The notes beneath the pieces were generated by a model. The model had not been told where the DNA came from, searched no databases, and saw nothing but the letters and a program-made list of their open reading frames with translations. DNA of 64,000 nucleotides from Protula sp. h YS-2021 (lineage: Eukaryota; Annelida; Polychaeta; Sabellida; Serpulidae), in the NCBI GenBank assembly GCA_949752745.1, contig OX457027.1, positions 12,989,556 through 13,053,555 of the forward strand, in the 5' to 3' direction. Within the stretch, counting starts at the first letter, position 1. The number at the start of each line of letters is the position of its first letter. Below are positions 39,280 through 50,409 of this stretch, piece after piece. The position numbers and the translations under genes are program-made.

Positions 39280-40760
39280 ATGACTCAAAGTGACGCCTAA
39301 ATGCGCAGAGACAAGTTTGAAAATACAGCATTTTAGCCCAGGTGGAACGTCATTTAGACTCAAAGGGTCGAAAGTGAGTTCAAAATCAAAAGCGATTAGA
39401 GACAACGAGCTTGACCTCATTTTCGACCTTTTCGGCCAAAACGACTTTACATAAGAGGCACCTCGGTGACTTTGATTTTCGTCATGATCAAGGTCAAAAA
39501 CAGGAAGATGACCCATCATCTCCAACTGTTTTCTAGATAATGGTCAACTTCCTGTTTTTGACCTTGATTGAGAAGGTCAAGGTCAGAAAGGTATCTTTTA
39601 CGTATCCTCGTTTGGACCCAAAGGGTCGAAAATGATCTCAAAATGGCTCTTTTTCGAGATAATTGTCAGCTTTCGGTTTTGAGGATGACTGGTAAGGTCA
39701 AGGTTACCGAGGCACCTCTTATCCAGTGCCTTTACTGAAAACGAGCTCAAAATCTATAACCGTTTTCGAAATAATGACCAAGGAGTTCACGGTTACAGAG
39801 AAAGCTTTTATGTAACGCCGTTTGGGCCCAAAGATTCGAAAATGACCTCAAAATCACTGTATCCTCAACAGTTGCTGAGATAATGGCCCACTTCCGTTTT
39901 TGACCGCTTAGATTATGTAACTTTTATGCAACATTGTTTCGGCTGTATTTTGACAGCTCCTGCCAGCTCCTGTCTTGTTACTCTGACGGCACCCGGGCAC
40001 CTGTTGGTCTAAGACTTGTTAAACACGGTGGTGAATTTCACCTCCTCAACACGTACCAAGTTTCATTTAAAAATCTTTTATCCATATTTATTTATGAGTG
40101 CGCTGCTAGAAAGCACTTATAGTATCTACAAACCAAACATTTGAAAAATGTTGCAGTGCTGCAGCATTTATACAAAACACGGATATAAATAAACCGAATT
40201 TCGACACACGTAGCAAACTGGCACCCACTTGCAATAGCAGAGGTCAGAGACACCATATATCTAATCAAAAACAAATCTCTAGTGAAAACTGTTACGAAAT
40301 AATAATTCAAAATAACTTCCGAATTTTTATCTTGAACAAGAAGGTCATCTAAGTGCATGTAACGTAACCTCTTTGAGGCATAAATGATCAAAATCAGCTA
40401 AATTCAATGTACTGTTTTCAAGATAATGCTCAACTTCTGATTTTTTACCTTGACCATGACCGAGGAAACCAAGGTCACGGAGGCACCTCTGATGTAACGT
40501 CTTTTAGACTAAAGGGTCGCAAATAAGCTCAAAATCGTTAGTTTCTAATCGTTTTTCGAGATGATGATCAATTTCCAGTTTTACCTTGACGAAGAGGTCA
40601 AGGTCACCGAGGTGGTTCTTATATGACTCCTTTAAGGTGCAAAGGGTCGGAAATGAGCTCAAAATCGGTCCATCTCTAAAAGTTTTCGGGATAGTGGTCA
40701 ACTTCCTGTATTTACCTTGACCATGACCGAGGTCAAGATCACCGAGACACCTCTTATATA
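39280..40760. repeat. ~115-bp degenerate repeat (AAGGGTCGAAAATGAGCTCA family)
   Basis: Units contain AAAGGGTCGAAAATGAGCTC, TCTCTAATCGTTTTCGAGAT, GGTCAACTTCCTGTTTTTGA, GACCTTGACCATGACCGAGG and AGGCACCTCTTATGTAACG. About eight units, with a non-repeat interval at 39.95-40.38 kb. The hAT element at 40785 is inserted in this field, which resumes at about 50020. Confidence 0.75.
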
Positions 40761-41559
40761 TTGTGGGTTCTAACCCCTGTCGGGTAGTGGTGTGATTCGA
40801 ACCCTAAAACAGGGTTCGAATATTCGAAAATATTTTCGAATATTATTCGAATATTATCCGAATATTTGCATGTTTTTGCAAAATGTTGTTTACTTCTACG
40901 AAAAATATTTACGGATAATGTTTTATTGTGAAACGTCTTTTATTTATTCTAAAAGTCATACATTTGATAAATTTCCTTGCAATTTCAACAATTCTTAACT
41001 ATTTTTATTCTGTAATTTACCAAACGTACAAGCATTATACTTGAATATTATGTGAAACCTAAAACAACAAATTTATATATCTATAATTGTAATACTATCT
41101 GTTTATTTGCTTTTTTACTTTCACAATGGCACATTCAATGAGTCTGTTTTCGTTCAAATGTAGAAAAAAATAAAAATTTTACTGTGTCAATCAACACCTG
41201 CATTTAAAACTACTAACAAAAATTCAGTTGCAAGTAATTCTTAATGTTACATATCCGGATTCTACAGAGTTATTCAGAAACACAAAATTATTTTGATTAA
41301 CTATGTTAAAATGAAAAATTTCTTGTTTTTAACGCGTCAGATAATTTTATGCTTGTCTTTGACTTCACGATATAGCATATAATATCTCTACTATAATTTG
41401 TGCTGAGTTTACAACAAAACTTCGAATATAATCCTGCGAACTTTTCAAAATAACAATGCTCTTACCTAGGATTTCTAAAACTGCCATTGTTAATGAATAT
41501 TTCGTTTGCACCATGAAGGCTGTTGCGCGAGACCAAGATACGTATTTGTATACGCTTTC

Positions 41560-42660
41560 TATGTATTCTTGTTCAAGAACATGAGTAAATTCACATTCTC
41601 GGGTTTCAGTTGTGATCTCTTTTTTGTGACGATGCTTCCTACCATGCTAAATATTCTTTCAGCAGGCCCTAATGTTGCAGGTATGGCTAGTATTTTCTTC
41701 GCAGCAGTCGATATCAATGGTTATTTTGTATGATTTTACACGTCACCACGTCAGAGCGCATAAGTTAGTGTCTATCTGTGCTTCAGACAAGTATCGTGCT
41801 GTTTCAATTTCAATTATTTCGCTTTTAGTAAGCGTGTGGTCAGAGCATTGAATGATGTCATCAAACATGTCAGTTTTACGTGCTTTCGGTTCTGGAGCAG
41901 CTAGTTCAGCATCCAGCGCTGTCCCATGGCAAAGGTGGCGCATTTGTTTCGACTTGAGGTTTTGGAGTTCGAGCTCTGTTCCGTCCAGCTTCGTATGTAA
42001 TGTCACATTGCTCTTTCAATGCATTGGTAGTCTTATCCCTTTCTTCTGCAGTTAAGAATAAAAGGCGTTTTGTTCTGGGGGCAACTAAAGATAACGCGTA
42101 TATTGCAAAGTTGTTATTTTGGTAATCGAGATTCGATAACATTGAGCGTTTCAGTTTCGGGACAGTTGGAAGGTCTTCATCGTTCTGATCCAGTAGATTT
42201 TCAAGTTTCATCAGCACAGGAAGTACCATTGAAATGATTGGGGACTTGTCCGCTGACAACGTCTCAGTATAGAGTTTTGCCCTTACAGTAGCACCTTGCT
42301 TGAAATTCGGGTCAGTAGCCACTGCATGCAATGCCAATGTTTGCTCAATTATTCGCGCAAGCATGTCAACTGTGCTATTTCATCCTTGTTTCGTCGTCAG
42401 CGATGAGCTTGTGGTTATGTAACTCGTTGGTAAAAGAAGCTTCTGCTCCTATGTGCGTGAGCTGTGATTGGAAAATGTTACTAAATTCCGACCTTTTTTT
42501 AACTAGCCATAGCACTTCCTGGAGGCCATGTCGAACAACTAAATTCAGGTTATACAGCTGAGGCGTGTCGATTCAAGGAGTTGGGAAGCTTTTACCTCGG
42601 TCGTGGCGTTATCTGTCACAGCAGCAGGTATGATTAATCCCCAGGCATCCTTTGTCCGTT
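41560..42660 (-). pseudogene. hAT transposase remnant
   Basis: Minus-strand pieces in several frames. AVTDNATTEVKAS and LNLVVRHGLQEVLWLVKK (about 42640-42490) belong to the catalytic region. A ~150-codon helical stretch follows (42364-41906). The C-terminal dimerisation signature LAIPATLGPAERIFSMVGSI (about 41690) completes it. Stops and frame changes break it. The N-terminal BED finger was not found, so it cannot make transposase. Confidence 0.8.
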
Positions 42661-43206
42661 CGAGAGCCTGGGCTTTAATATAAAATATATTATATATAAA
42701 ATATAAAAAACGATTATATATCCAAAAATGTTACAACTCTTGCAAACGTACTAATTTTTTCATCTACAGCCACCCCCCTTCGACCCTGTTAAAATATGGT
42801 CGTAATGACCACAATGCAAAAATATAATACTAGTTAGTTCAGGTGACCGACCTTTTTTTAACTAGCCATAGCACTTCCTGGAGGCCATGTCGAACAACTA
42901 AATTCAGGTTATACAGCTGAGGCGTGTCGATTCAAGGAGTTGGAAAGCTTTTACCTCTGTCGTGGCGTTATCTGTCACAGCAGCAGGTATGATTAATCCC
43001 CAGGCATCCTTTGTCCGTTCGAGAGCCTGGGCTATAATATAAAATATATTATATATAAAATATAAAAAACGATTATATATCCAAAAATGTTACAACTCTT
43101 GCAAACGTACTAATTTTTTCATCTACAGCCACCCCCCTTCGACCCTGTTAAAATATGGTCGTAATGACCACAATGCAAAAATATAATACTAGTTAGTTCA
43201 GGTGAC
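42488..43206. repeat. 359-bp tandem duplication inside the hAT transposase region
   Basis: CCGACCTTTTTTTAACTAGCC... at 42488 and again at 42847. The copies are almost identical, including the AT-rich TATAAAATATATTATATATA stretch and TTCAGGTGAC end. Confidence 0.92.
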
Positions 43207-43306
43207 TGGCGGAAAGGAGAGCTCGCGGGGGGAGGGGGGGGGTCAGACAGGAGGGGCGGCTAGCCATCAAAGATTATTTAATTTGTCTTTTTAAGAGTTT
43301 GGATAC

Positions 43307-43867
43307 TTTTTCGAGGGCATCGATGTGAGGGTATTGTCGCATGGAGAGCAAATTTATGGGTCTTGGATTAAACATTAAAAGAAAACTGGCCAACTAGTGA
43401 GTTGAAGAACGTGTAGCTATTTAGCGAAGGTCATTAATAAACTCTTAAAGTTGACTTTCAATAAACCTTTACAATTTTGAACCGTCAAACTTGAGAAAAA
43501 ATTACGAGAAACTGAAGCTGAGACATTAGAGACATATTAGGCTATTTGATGCTACATACCATTATCTATAAAAATATATAAAAACTTTACCTCTTTGCGA
43601 GATAGTTTGGTTGAAATATTCAATAAATCCAAGTTTTTTTCATACATCTTCTAACTTGTTTTTCACAAAATGGCTGCCACTTGTAGAATCTACGCATGCA
43701 TAATTAATGAGCTTAAGAGCAATCTGATTGGCTTAGAGAGATCACGTAATACATCGCGAGACTTCGTGTCTCTTTCTCGTTTATAGCGTGTGTCGATCGT
43801 GGCAATAACAAGTTCTAGCTCACTGGGAAACGCGCCGTATGTTCCGCGAACATAGCGTTTAAAATGC
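43307..43867. repeat. Direct repeat flanking the LINE, left copy (561 bp)
   Basis: Same orientation as 48957-49525; differs by a few substitutions and an 8-base indel (CCCGTTAT after TGGGTC in the right copy). Begins TTTTTCGAGGGCATCGATG and ends TCTAAAATGC / TTTAAAATGC. Confidence 0.92.
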
Positions 43868-44904
43868 AACACTATCCAATTTGTCGGTTACACAGTAAAA
43901 TGCGCACCACACAAAAACCTAAACGTATCGAAAGGCGTAGTGGCAGACGCAGAGCTGATGTACTGTTCCGAGGATGAGATGGAAGAAGGACTCACAGACC
44001 AAGGTGTCATAGCAGCGAGAGCTATGGGAAAAAGAGGAACCTATATGCTCACCTTTCAAAGGCCCTCGCTGCCACAAAAAATAAAAGTCGGTCATCTGAG
44101 CCTGGAAGTGAAGGCATATATCCCAAACCCGTTGCGGTGTTACAACTGCCAGTGATATGGACACAGCAGCAGTGCCTGTAAACAACAACCCACCTGCTCA
44201 AGATGCGCCGAAAAAGGCCACCCGACAAGCAACTGTAAATCCCAAGAGGAAAAATGTGCTAACTGCCAAGGTGCCCATGCGGCCTCCTCAGGAAACTGCC
44301 CAAAGTGGATACATGAGAAAAAAGTCCAACAGGTAAAAGCAGAAAGGGGTGTCACGTACATGGAGGCTCGCAAATTGTAGAGGGAGAAGGCTCGCGAAAT
44401 TACGCTACTGCCGTGAAAACAAACCGCAGAACAGTCAACACGGGTTGTCAAACTACCATCTCTTGGGTTGGTGACTTGCAGCGCTTCTTGTCACAGCCCA
44501 AAAAACCGACAAGTCCACCATCAAAACCGGCAAAACCAACAACTTCTACACAAACAACAAGCTCGCCTAAAACCCCATCGCAAAGCACGAGACCAAAAAC
44601 CTACACAAGCCCCTCCTCACCGCTAGATAACGGCACGAGGAAGAGGCTCAAAGACAAGGCTGACAAAGTTAAAAAAAGGATACAACATGCATTGAAAGAT
44701 GCAAAATACGGACATCATATGGAAACAGACGACGCGGTTGTCGCATGCTCACCGCCACAGCCTCCATCGAAAAAGGCCACAACTGATGAGAGGAAGTCGT
44801 CGCCCCAGACATCACCACTGCAGTCAAAAGCAACACGTGCTCGGCAGGCAAGGGAGAAGTACCAGAGCCATCCAAATTTCCCTCTAAATTTTGAGTTTAC
44901 GTGA
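43868..44904 (+). pseudogene. LINE ORF1 (gag-like, triple CCHC), broken
   Basis: Readable pieces: PHKNLNVSKGVV at the start, YIPNPLRCYNCQ followed by an in-frame stop, then YGHSSSACKQQPTCSRCAEK, KCANCQGAHAASSGNCPKW and a Pro/Lys/Ser-rich tail (44413-44904). Three zinc knuckles are typical of nucleic-acid-binding ORF1 proteins in this LINE group. The stop at about 44153 and further stops near 44379 and 44413 inactivate it. Confidence 0.85.
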
Positions 44905-45085
44905 AACCGATACTCGGTACTTGAGGATGCGGACGAAAGGGGTAACCCAACCAAGACCCCCGAAAAGCAACCATCCACTCCCCCGAAAAAACTAAAACAG
45001 ACCGAACAAGACAAAGTGGCAACAAAAACACTCCTGAGACCATCTAAAGTGACAATACAAAGGCCTAGGGCTTATAGCAAGTAAA

Positions 45086-48000
45086 ATGGCAATAGTTCAC
45101 TGGAACATAAGAGGTTTTTGGATCAACCAGATCGATCTTTTGACTCTCAGTCAACAGTACAACCCATGTATACTTTGCCTCCAAGAAACATACGGCACCG
45201 ACTCACATCCCCCAAATTTAACAGGTTATAAAGCCTACAACACAAATTCAAATAATGCTCACGCCTCTGGTGGTGTATCTACTCTAATCCGTAATGACAT
45301 TATCCAAAGTGAGCTCATATTAAACACCAATCTACAAGCAACTGCGGTTCGTGTTACGATCAAGAAAACTTTTTCTGTTTGCAACATATACCTACCACCA
45401 CCCTCCAAAACCCAACCAGAAGAACTTAACGACTTGATTAACCACATACCAAAACCTATTCTATTTTTAGGCGACTTCAATGCACATAGCGACCTATGCG
45501 GCAATACAAATACCGACCACAAAGGTAAACTAATTGAAAACCTACTAAATTCCCACAATCTCTCACTTTACAACGATAAATCCCCTACATACCTACATCC
45601 TGGCACTGGTTCAAAAACCTCAATCGACCTTACAATGGCATCTAGTAATTTGTTTTTAGATTTTAAATGGGAAGTCTTGGACGACACTTACGGCAGCGAC
45701 CACTTCCCCATTTTATTAAAACCACCAGATCCACAGCAACAAAAAGGATTACCAAAGTGGAAATTCCACAAAGCAGATTGGTCACTGTTCCAGGAACTCT
45801 GCAAAAAGGCCATTAAAATGAACCAGTTTACACACGACGACCCGATTTTATTTTTTACGGCTCTAATCCAGGCAATCATGGAAAAAACCATACCTAAAAC
45901 TTCTGGAAATCCTAAAAAACAAAAACCTTGGTTTAACGACGATTGCAAAAAAGCAATAGCCATGCGGAAAACAGCTCTGCGCCAATTCTACATCAGCCCG
46001 GACAATAGTACCAAACTTGAATACAAAAGGCTACGTGCCGAAGCACGCAGAACCATCAAAACAAGCAAAAAGCAAACCTGGGCGGAATATATCTCCAAAT
46101 TGAACAAAAACAATTCAACCAAAAAAGTATGGGAGATAATTCGAAAAATATCTGGTAAAAACATCTCAAAACCCATAAACCACCTCACTACAAGCAACCA
46201 AACTATCACAAAACCCGACGAAATAGCAAATACCTTTGGTAGAACCTTTCAGTTCAATTCTTCATCTGAAAATTACTCTCTTGCGTTCCGTCAAATAAAA
46301 GAAATTAAAGAACAAATACCAATAGACTTCACCTCAAATAATTTGGAACAGTATAATAGCACCTTTACCTCAGCGGAATTAAAAGACGCTATACATAACT
46401 CACATGACACAGCGGCCGGACCAGACGACCTGCACTACCAGGTTCTAAAACACCTACCTGAGGAAACTCTTGAAGTCCTCTTAGAACTACTCAACCAAGT
46501 CTGGACCACAGGATACTTTCCTGAAATATGGAAAGAAGCCACTATCATACCAATCCCAAAACCTAATAAGGATTCTACTAATCCCCAAAATTACCGCCCA
46601 ATATCCCTGACAAGTTCATTGTGCAAAACACTAGAGCGAATGATAGCCGCAAGACTAATTTGGTATCTAGAGAAAAACCATCTGCTTACTGACATCACCT
46701 GGTTAGACTCGAATCATTTATAAGAGAAGGTTTTATCAATAACGAACATGTCGTCACTGTTTTCTTCGATTTAGAAAAAGCCTACGACACGGCTTGGAAA
46801 CACGGGGTCATGCAAGATCTCTACGACCTTGGTGTACGAGGTCGCCTTCCTGAATTCATTCAAGCGTTTTTAAATGACAGGCGGTTTAAAGTCCGTCTCG
46901 GTTCCATTTTTTTCGGATTATTTTGAGCAAGAAGAGGGCTATCTTCAAGGCTGTATTCTATCAATTCTGTTATTTCTAATCAAAATCAATAGTATCAAAG
47001 CCGCAACTAAACAGGGAATAGACAGCTCACTCTTTGCAGACGACGTTGCAATGTCTGCCAGAGGCAAGAATATGGATCTTATCGAGCGTCGCCTCCAGCA
47101 AAATATAAACTCGCTTCAAAAATGTGCTGACCAAAATGGTTTCAAGTTTTCGCAAACCAAAACAGTTTGTATGCACTTTTGCAACAAGCGAAAGCCACAC
47201 GACGATCCCATTTTATACTTATCAAACACTCAGATACCTGTAGTAAAGGAAAACAAATTCCTTGGTCTAATTCTGGACTCGAAGCTAAATTTTATTCCCC
47301 ACATAAAAGACGTGAAGAGGAAATGTCAAAAGGCACTCAATCTGCTGCGAGTCGTCTCCGCTCAAGACTGGGGAGCAGATGCCAGTACTAAATTAAAACT
47401 GTATAGATCATTAATAAGATTTAGAATAGATTATGGTAGCATCGTCTACGGATCAGCCAGGCCTTCGTACTTGAAGATGTTGAACCCAATACAAAATCAA
47501 GGCCTTCGCCTCTGCCTTAACGCCTTCAGAACGTCACCTGCGGAAAGCCTTCAGGTTGAATCAAATGAACAACCACTAGATATCCAACGAATCAAACTGT
47601 CAGTGCAATACGCAGTTAAACTATACGCAAACAAAGAAAACCCCACCCATAAGGCAGTGTTCGAAAAAGACCATTCAGAAATCTTAAGCACACGCCCTAG
47701 GGTTATCGTACCCTTTGGCACTAGAATCCAGAACCACCTTAATAATGCTGGAATCAAAGTTGAGCAAATTGCAAACTTGAAAGTTTCAAAATACCCAACA
47801 TGGAAAATACAAAGGCGAACCATAAACAAAACTCTGACAAACTTTTCCAAAGACACAACAAATGCTGAAGAATTCAAAGTTAGGTTTGCTGAGATAAAGG
47901 AAACCTACCCTCACAATTATTTCATATACACAGACGGATCTAAGCTCGATAACCAAGTTGCTGCCTCAATAGTTACAAAATCAAATACCCTTAAAACAAG

Positions 48001-48807
48001 ATTACCAAACGGCTCCTCCATCTTTTCCGCGGAGGTTCGGGCACTCCAACTAGCCATGGAAATCGTCAAGATTAGCAGGTACAAAAAATTCGTTATCTGT
48101 GTCGATTCCTTATCGGTCTTACAGTCACTAGAAAATCTGCAAGTGTCGAACACAATAATTCTAGACCTAATAGAACGTTACGAAAGGGCAGTCAAACAAG
48201 ACAAATCCCTAGTATTTTGCTGGGTGCCAAGCGACGTGGGCATACCGGGTAATGAAGCTGCGGACCAGGCAGCAAAAGAGGCGCTAAACTACAACATATC
48301 CGACCTTCTCACCAGGAATGACACAATATGACCTGCAACAGGTTGGCGGTGTCGTTAAACCAATCAAATAACTAACTTACTAACTAACCAACCGACCTTC
48401 TCATACCATACTCCGATTTTAAACCCGATATTACAAGTTATGTAAAAAACCTTTGGCAACAAAAATGGAACGAACAAAGAAATAACAAACTCTTTCAAAT
48501 CCAACCAACAGTTGGACAAAAACACGTAGCTCTTGGCAGTATTCGCGACACAACGGTTATGCATAGAGTTCGAATCGGGCACACATACATCACCCACGGA
48601 TATCTTTTGAGAGGCGATGCTCCTCCACAATGTATTGGTTGTCAAGAACGTTTGACTGCAAAACATATTCTACTCAACTGCGTAGATTTTCAGAACATTC
48701 GTTCACGCTACTACAGTGTGAATTCCATGAAAGACCTTTTAACAAAGGTAGCACCAAGCAAAATTATTTCTTTTCTGAAAGAAATACACTTGTACAGCAA
48801 GATTTAA
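45086..48807 (+). pseudogene. LINE ORF2: endonuclease, reverse transcriptase, RNase H; broken
   Basis: The endonuclease is open at 45086-46723 (VHWNIRG, CLQETY, LFLGDFNAH, GSDHFPILL). The RT starts with TIIPIPKPNKD and NYRPISLTSSLCKTLERM. A deletion near 46700 removes the conserved S-G-F-R block. A run of T near 46910 shifts frame. 46874-48331 continues with LFADDVAM (RT active site) and RNase H motifs YTDGSKLD, SAEVRALQLAM and CVDSLSVLQSL. An 80-bp insertion at 48312-48391 ends the frame. The C-terminal IGCQERLTAKHILLNC region (to 48807) lies beyond it. Confidence 0.9.
48300..48403 (+). mobile_element. 80-bp LINE 3'-end fragment nested in ORF2 with 12-bp target duplication
   Basis: CCGACCTTCTCA occurs at 48300-48311 and again at 48392-48403. 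The 80 bases between hold ACACAATATGACCTGCAACA, GGTTGGCGGTGTCGTTAAAC and an ACTAACTTACTAACTAACC tail, matching the 3' end of the host LINE family. The ORF2 frame matches on both sides of the insert. Confidence 0.88.
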
Positions 48808-48956
48808 ATTGAATTTAGTTGATTTTAGATGTATACATTACTCGTTGTGTCTATTTTAATTGATTTTAATTTCAACCGAGTCTTCCTATAGCAACAGAAC
48901 TGACACCATATGACCCTAACGGGTTGCTAGTGTCGTTAAACCAATCAATCAGTCAA

Positions 48957-49525
48957 TTTTTCGAGGGCATCGATGTGAGGGTATTGTCGCATGGAGAGCA
49001 AATTTATGGGTCCCGTTATCTTGGATTAAACATTAAAAGAAAACTGGCCAACTAGTGAGTTGAAGAACGTGTAGCTATTTAGCGAAGTACATTAATAAAC
49101 TCTTAAAGTTGACTTTCAATAAACCTTTACAATTTTGAACCGTCAAACTTGAGAAAAAATTACGAGAAACTGAAGCTGAGACATTAGAGACATATTAGGC
49201 TATTTGATGCTACATACCATTATCTATAAAAATATATAAAAACTTTACCTCTTTGCGAGATAGTTTGGTTGAAATGTTCAATAAATCCAACTTTTTTTCA
49301 TACATCTTCTAACTTGTTTTTCACAAAATGGCTGCCACTTGTAGAATCTACGCATGCATAATTAATGAGCTTAAGAGCAATCTGATTGGCTTAGAGAGAT
49401 CACGTAATACATCGCGAGACTTCGTGTCTCTTTCTCGTTTATAGCGTGTGTCGATCGTGGCAATAACAAGTTCTAGCTCACTGGGAAACTCGCCGTATGT
49501 TCCGCGAACATAGCGTCTAAAATGC
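48957..49525. repeat. Direct repeat flanking the LINE, right copy (569 bp)
   Basis: Second copy of 43307-43867. Starts directly after the LINE's AATCAATCAGTCAAT tail and ends at TCTAAAATGC, then continues into hAT interior sequence up to 49862. Confidence 0.92.
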
Positions 49526-50409
49526 TTTACTGTATGCTGTTCTTGCAGATCTCAAGGGATCCCCTTGGATATTTTTATTTTCCTATGAAATAGTTCTTTG
49601 TAGATAAAACTCGATTTCAAGCATGCATTACCGTATGCATGCATGCGTGGCGTACTGTGTACATACATGATTCGTTTGTTGATTAAAAATTGTCATTTTA
49701 TTTGATATAAGTTTTGCATAGCTACAAAATGAATTGACGTCATTGGTTTGGTCAAATAGTAAAGAAAACTAAGTATTTAAAGTTTTCGAATATTCGAATC
49801 CTATTTTAGGGTTCGAACCCTGTCAAAACGAATCGAATATTCGAATATAAGGCACACCACTACTGTCGGGTCATACCTAAAACTTTAAAGACTGTGATGC
49901 ACTCCACATGTAACGGTTAGAAGGAGGCTGGAATGCCCCATTTCAATATAATGTGGCAGGGGGATCCCGACATGACCATAGCAGTTGAAAGGGATCTAAA
50001 GAACAATACAATACAGGGCTAAAGGGTCGAAAATAAGCTCAAAATCGTCCTGTCTCTAATCGTTTTCGACATAATTTAAAAATTTGTGGTTGCCAGTTTT
50101 CAAAATGCTTCTTGTTCCAATTTTGATCTTATTGTATTCAAATTTTGTATAAATGTTGACTAAGATGGCCTATTTTGAAAAATTACCTCTTGCGGCGATC
50201 CTCCAAAACTTGGCTAATTGGAGGAGGCATTTTGAAACTCCTTCTCCCACAATTTTGGTCACATTGCCTTCAAATATTGCGCAAATGTTCACCAGGCAGT
50301 CTTCTGTTGAAATTTTTTTGGCGATTCGCTGAATGGCCGGGGGTGGCAGTTAAAAACATTTAGTAGCCAATTATCAAAATGCTTCTTCTCCCACAATTTT
50401 GATCGCTTT
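49526..50409. other. Remaining hAT end and host repeat flank, no gene
   Basis: 49526-49862 is the right end of the hAT element. 49871-50045 is host flank with a fragment of the AAGGGTCGAAAATAAGCTCA repeat. 50046-50409 belongs to the GGCGATCC repeat field. Confidence 0.6.

Larger units (their letters stand above)
43868..48956 (+). mobile_element. Non-LTR retrotransposon (RNase H-bearing, Jockey/I-type), nearly full length
   Basis: Order: ORF1 with zinc knuckles, ORF2 with AP-type endonuclease, reverse transcriptase, RNase H and a C-terminal Cys region. The 3' end is GGTTGCTAGTGTCGTTAAAC plus an AATC-type simple tail. The 5' end is truncated within ORF1. Disabled by stops, a small deletion, a frameshift and a nested insertion. 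Confidence 0.92.
40785..49862. mobile_element. hAT-superfamily DNA transposon with nested LINE
   Basis: Ends TAGTGGTGTG and CACACCACTA are flanked by a perfect 8-bp duplication CTGTCGGG (40777-40784 and 49863-49870), as expected for hAT. Subterminal TTCGAATATTCGAA-rich repeats face each other. The interior carries a decayed minus-strand transposase. The total of 9,078 bp includes the later LINE insertion (43868-48956) and one ~565-bp duplicate flank. Confidence 0.9.
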
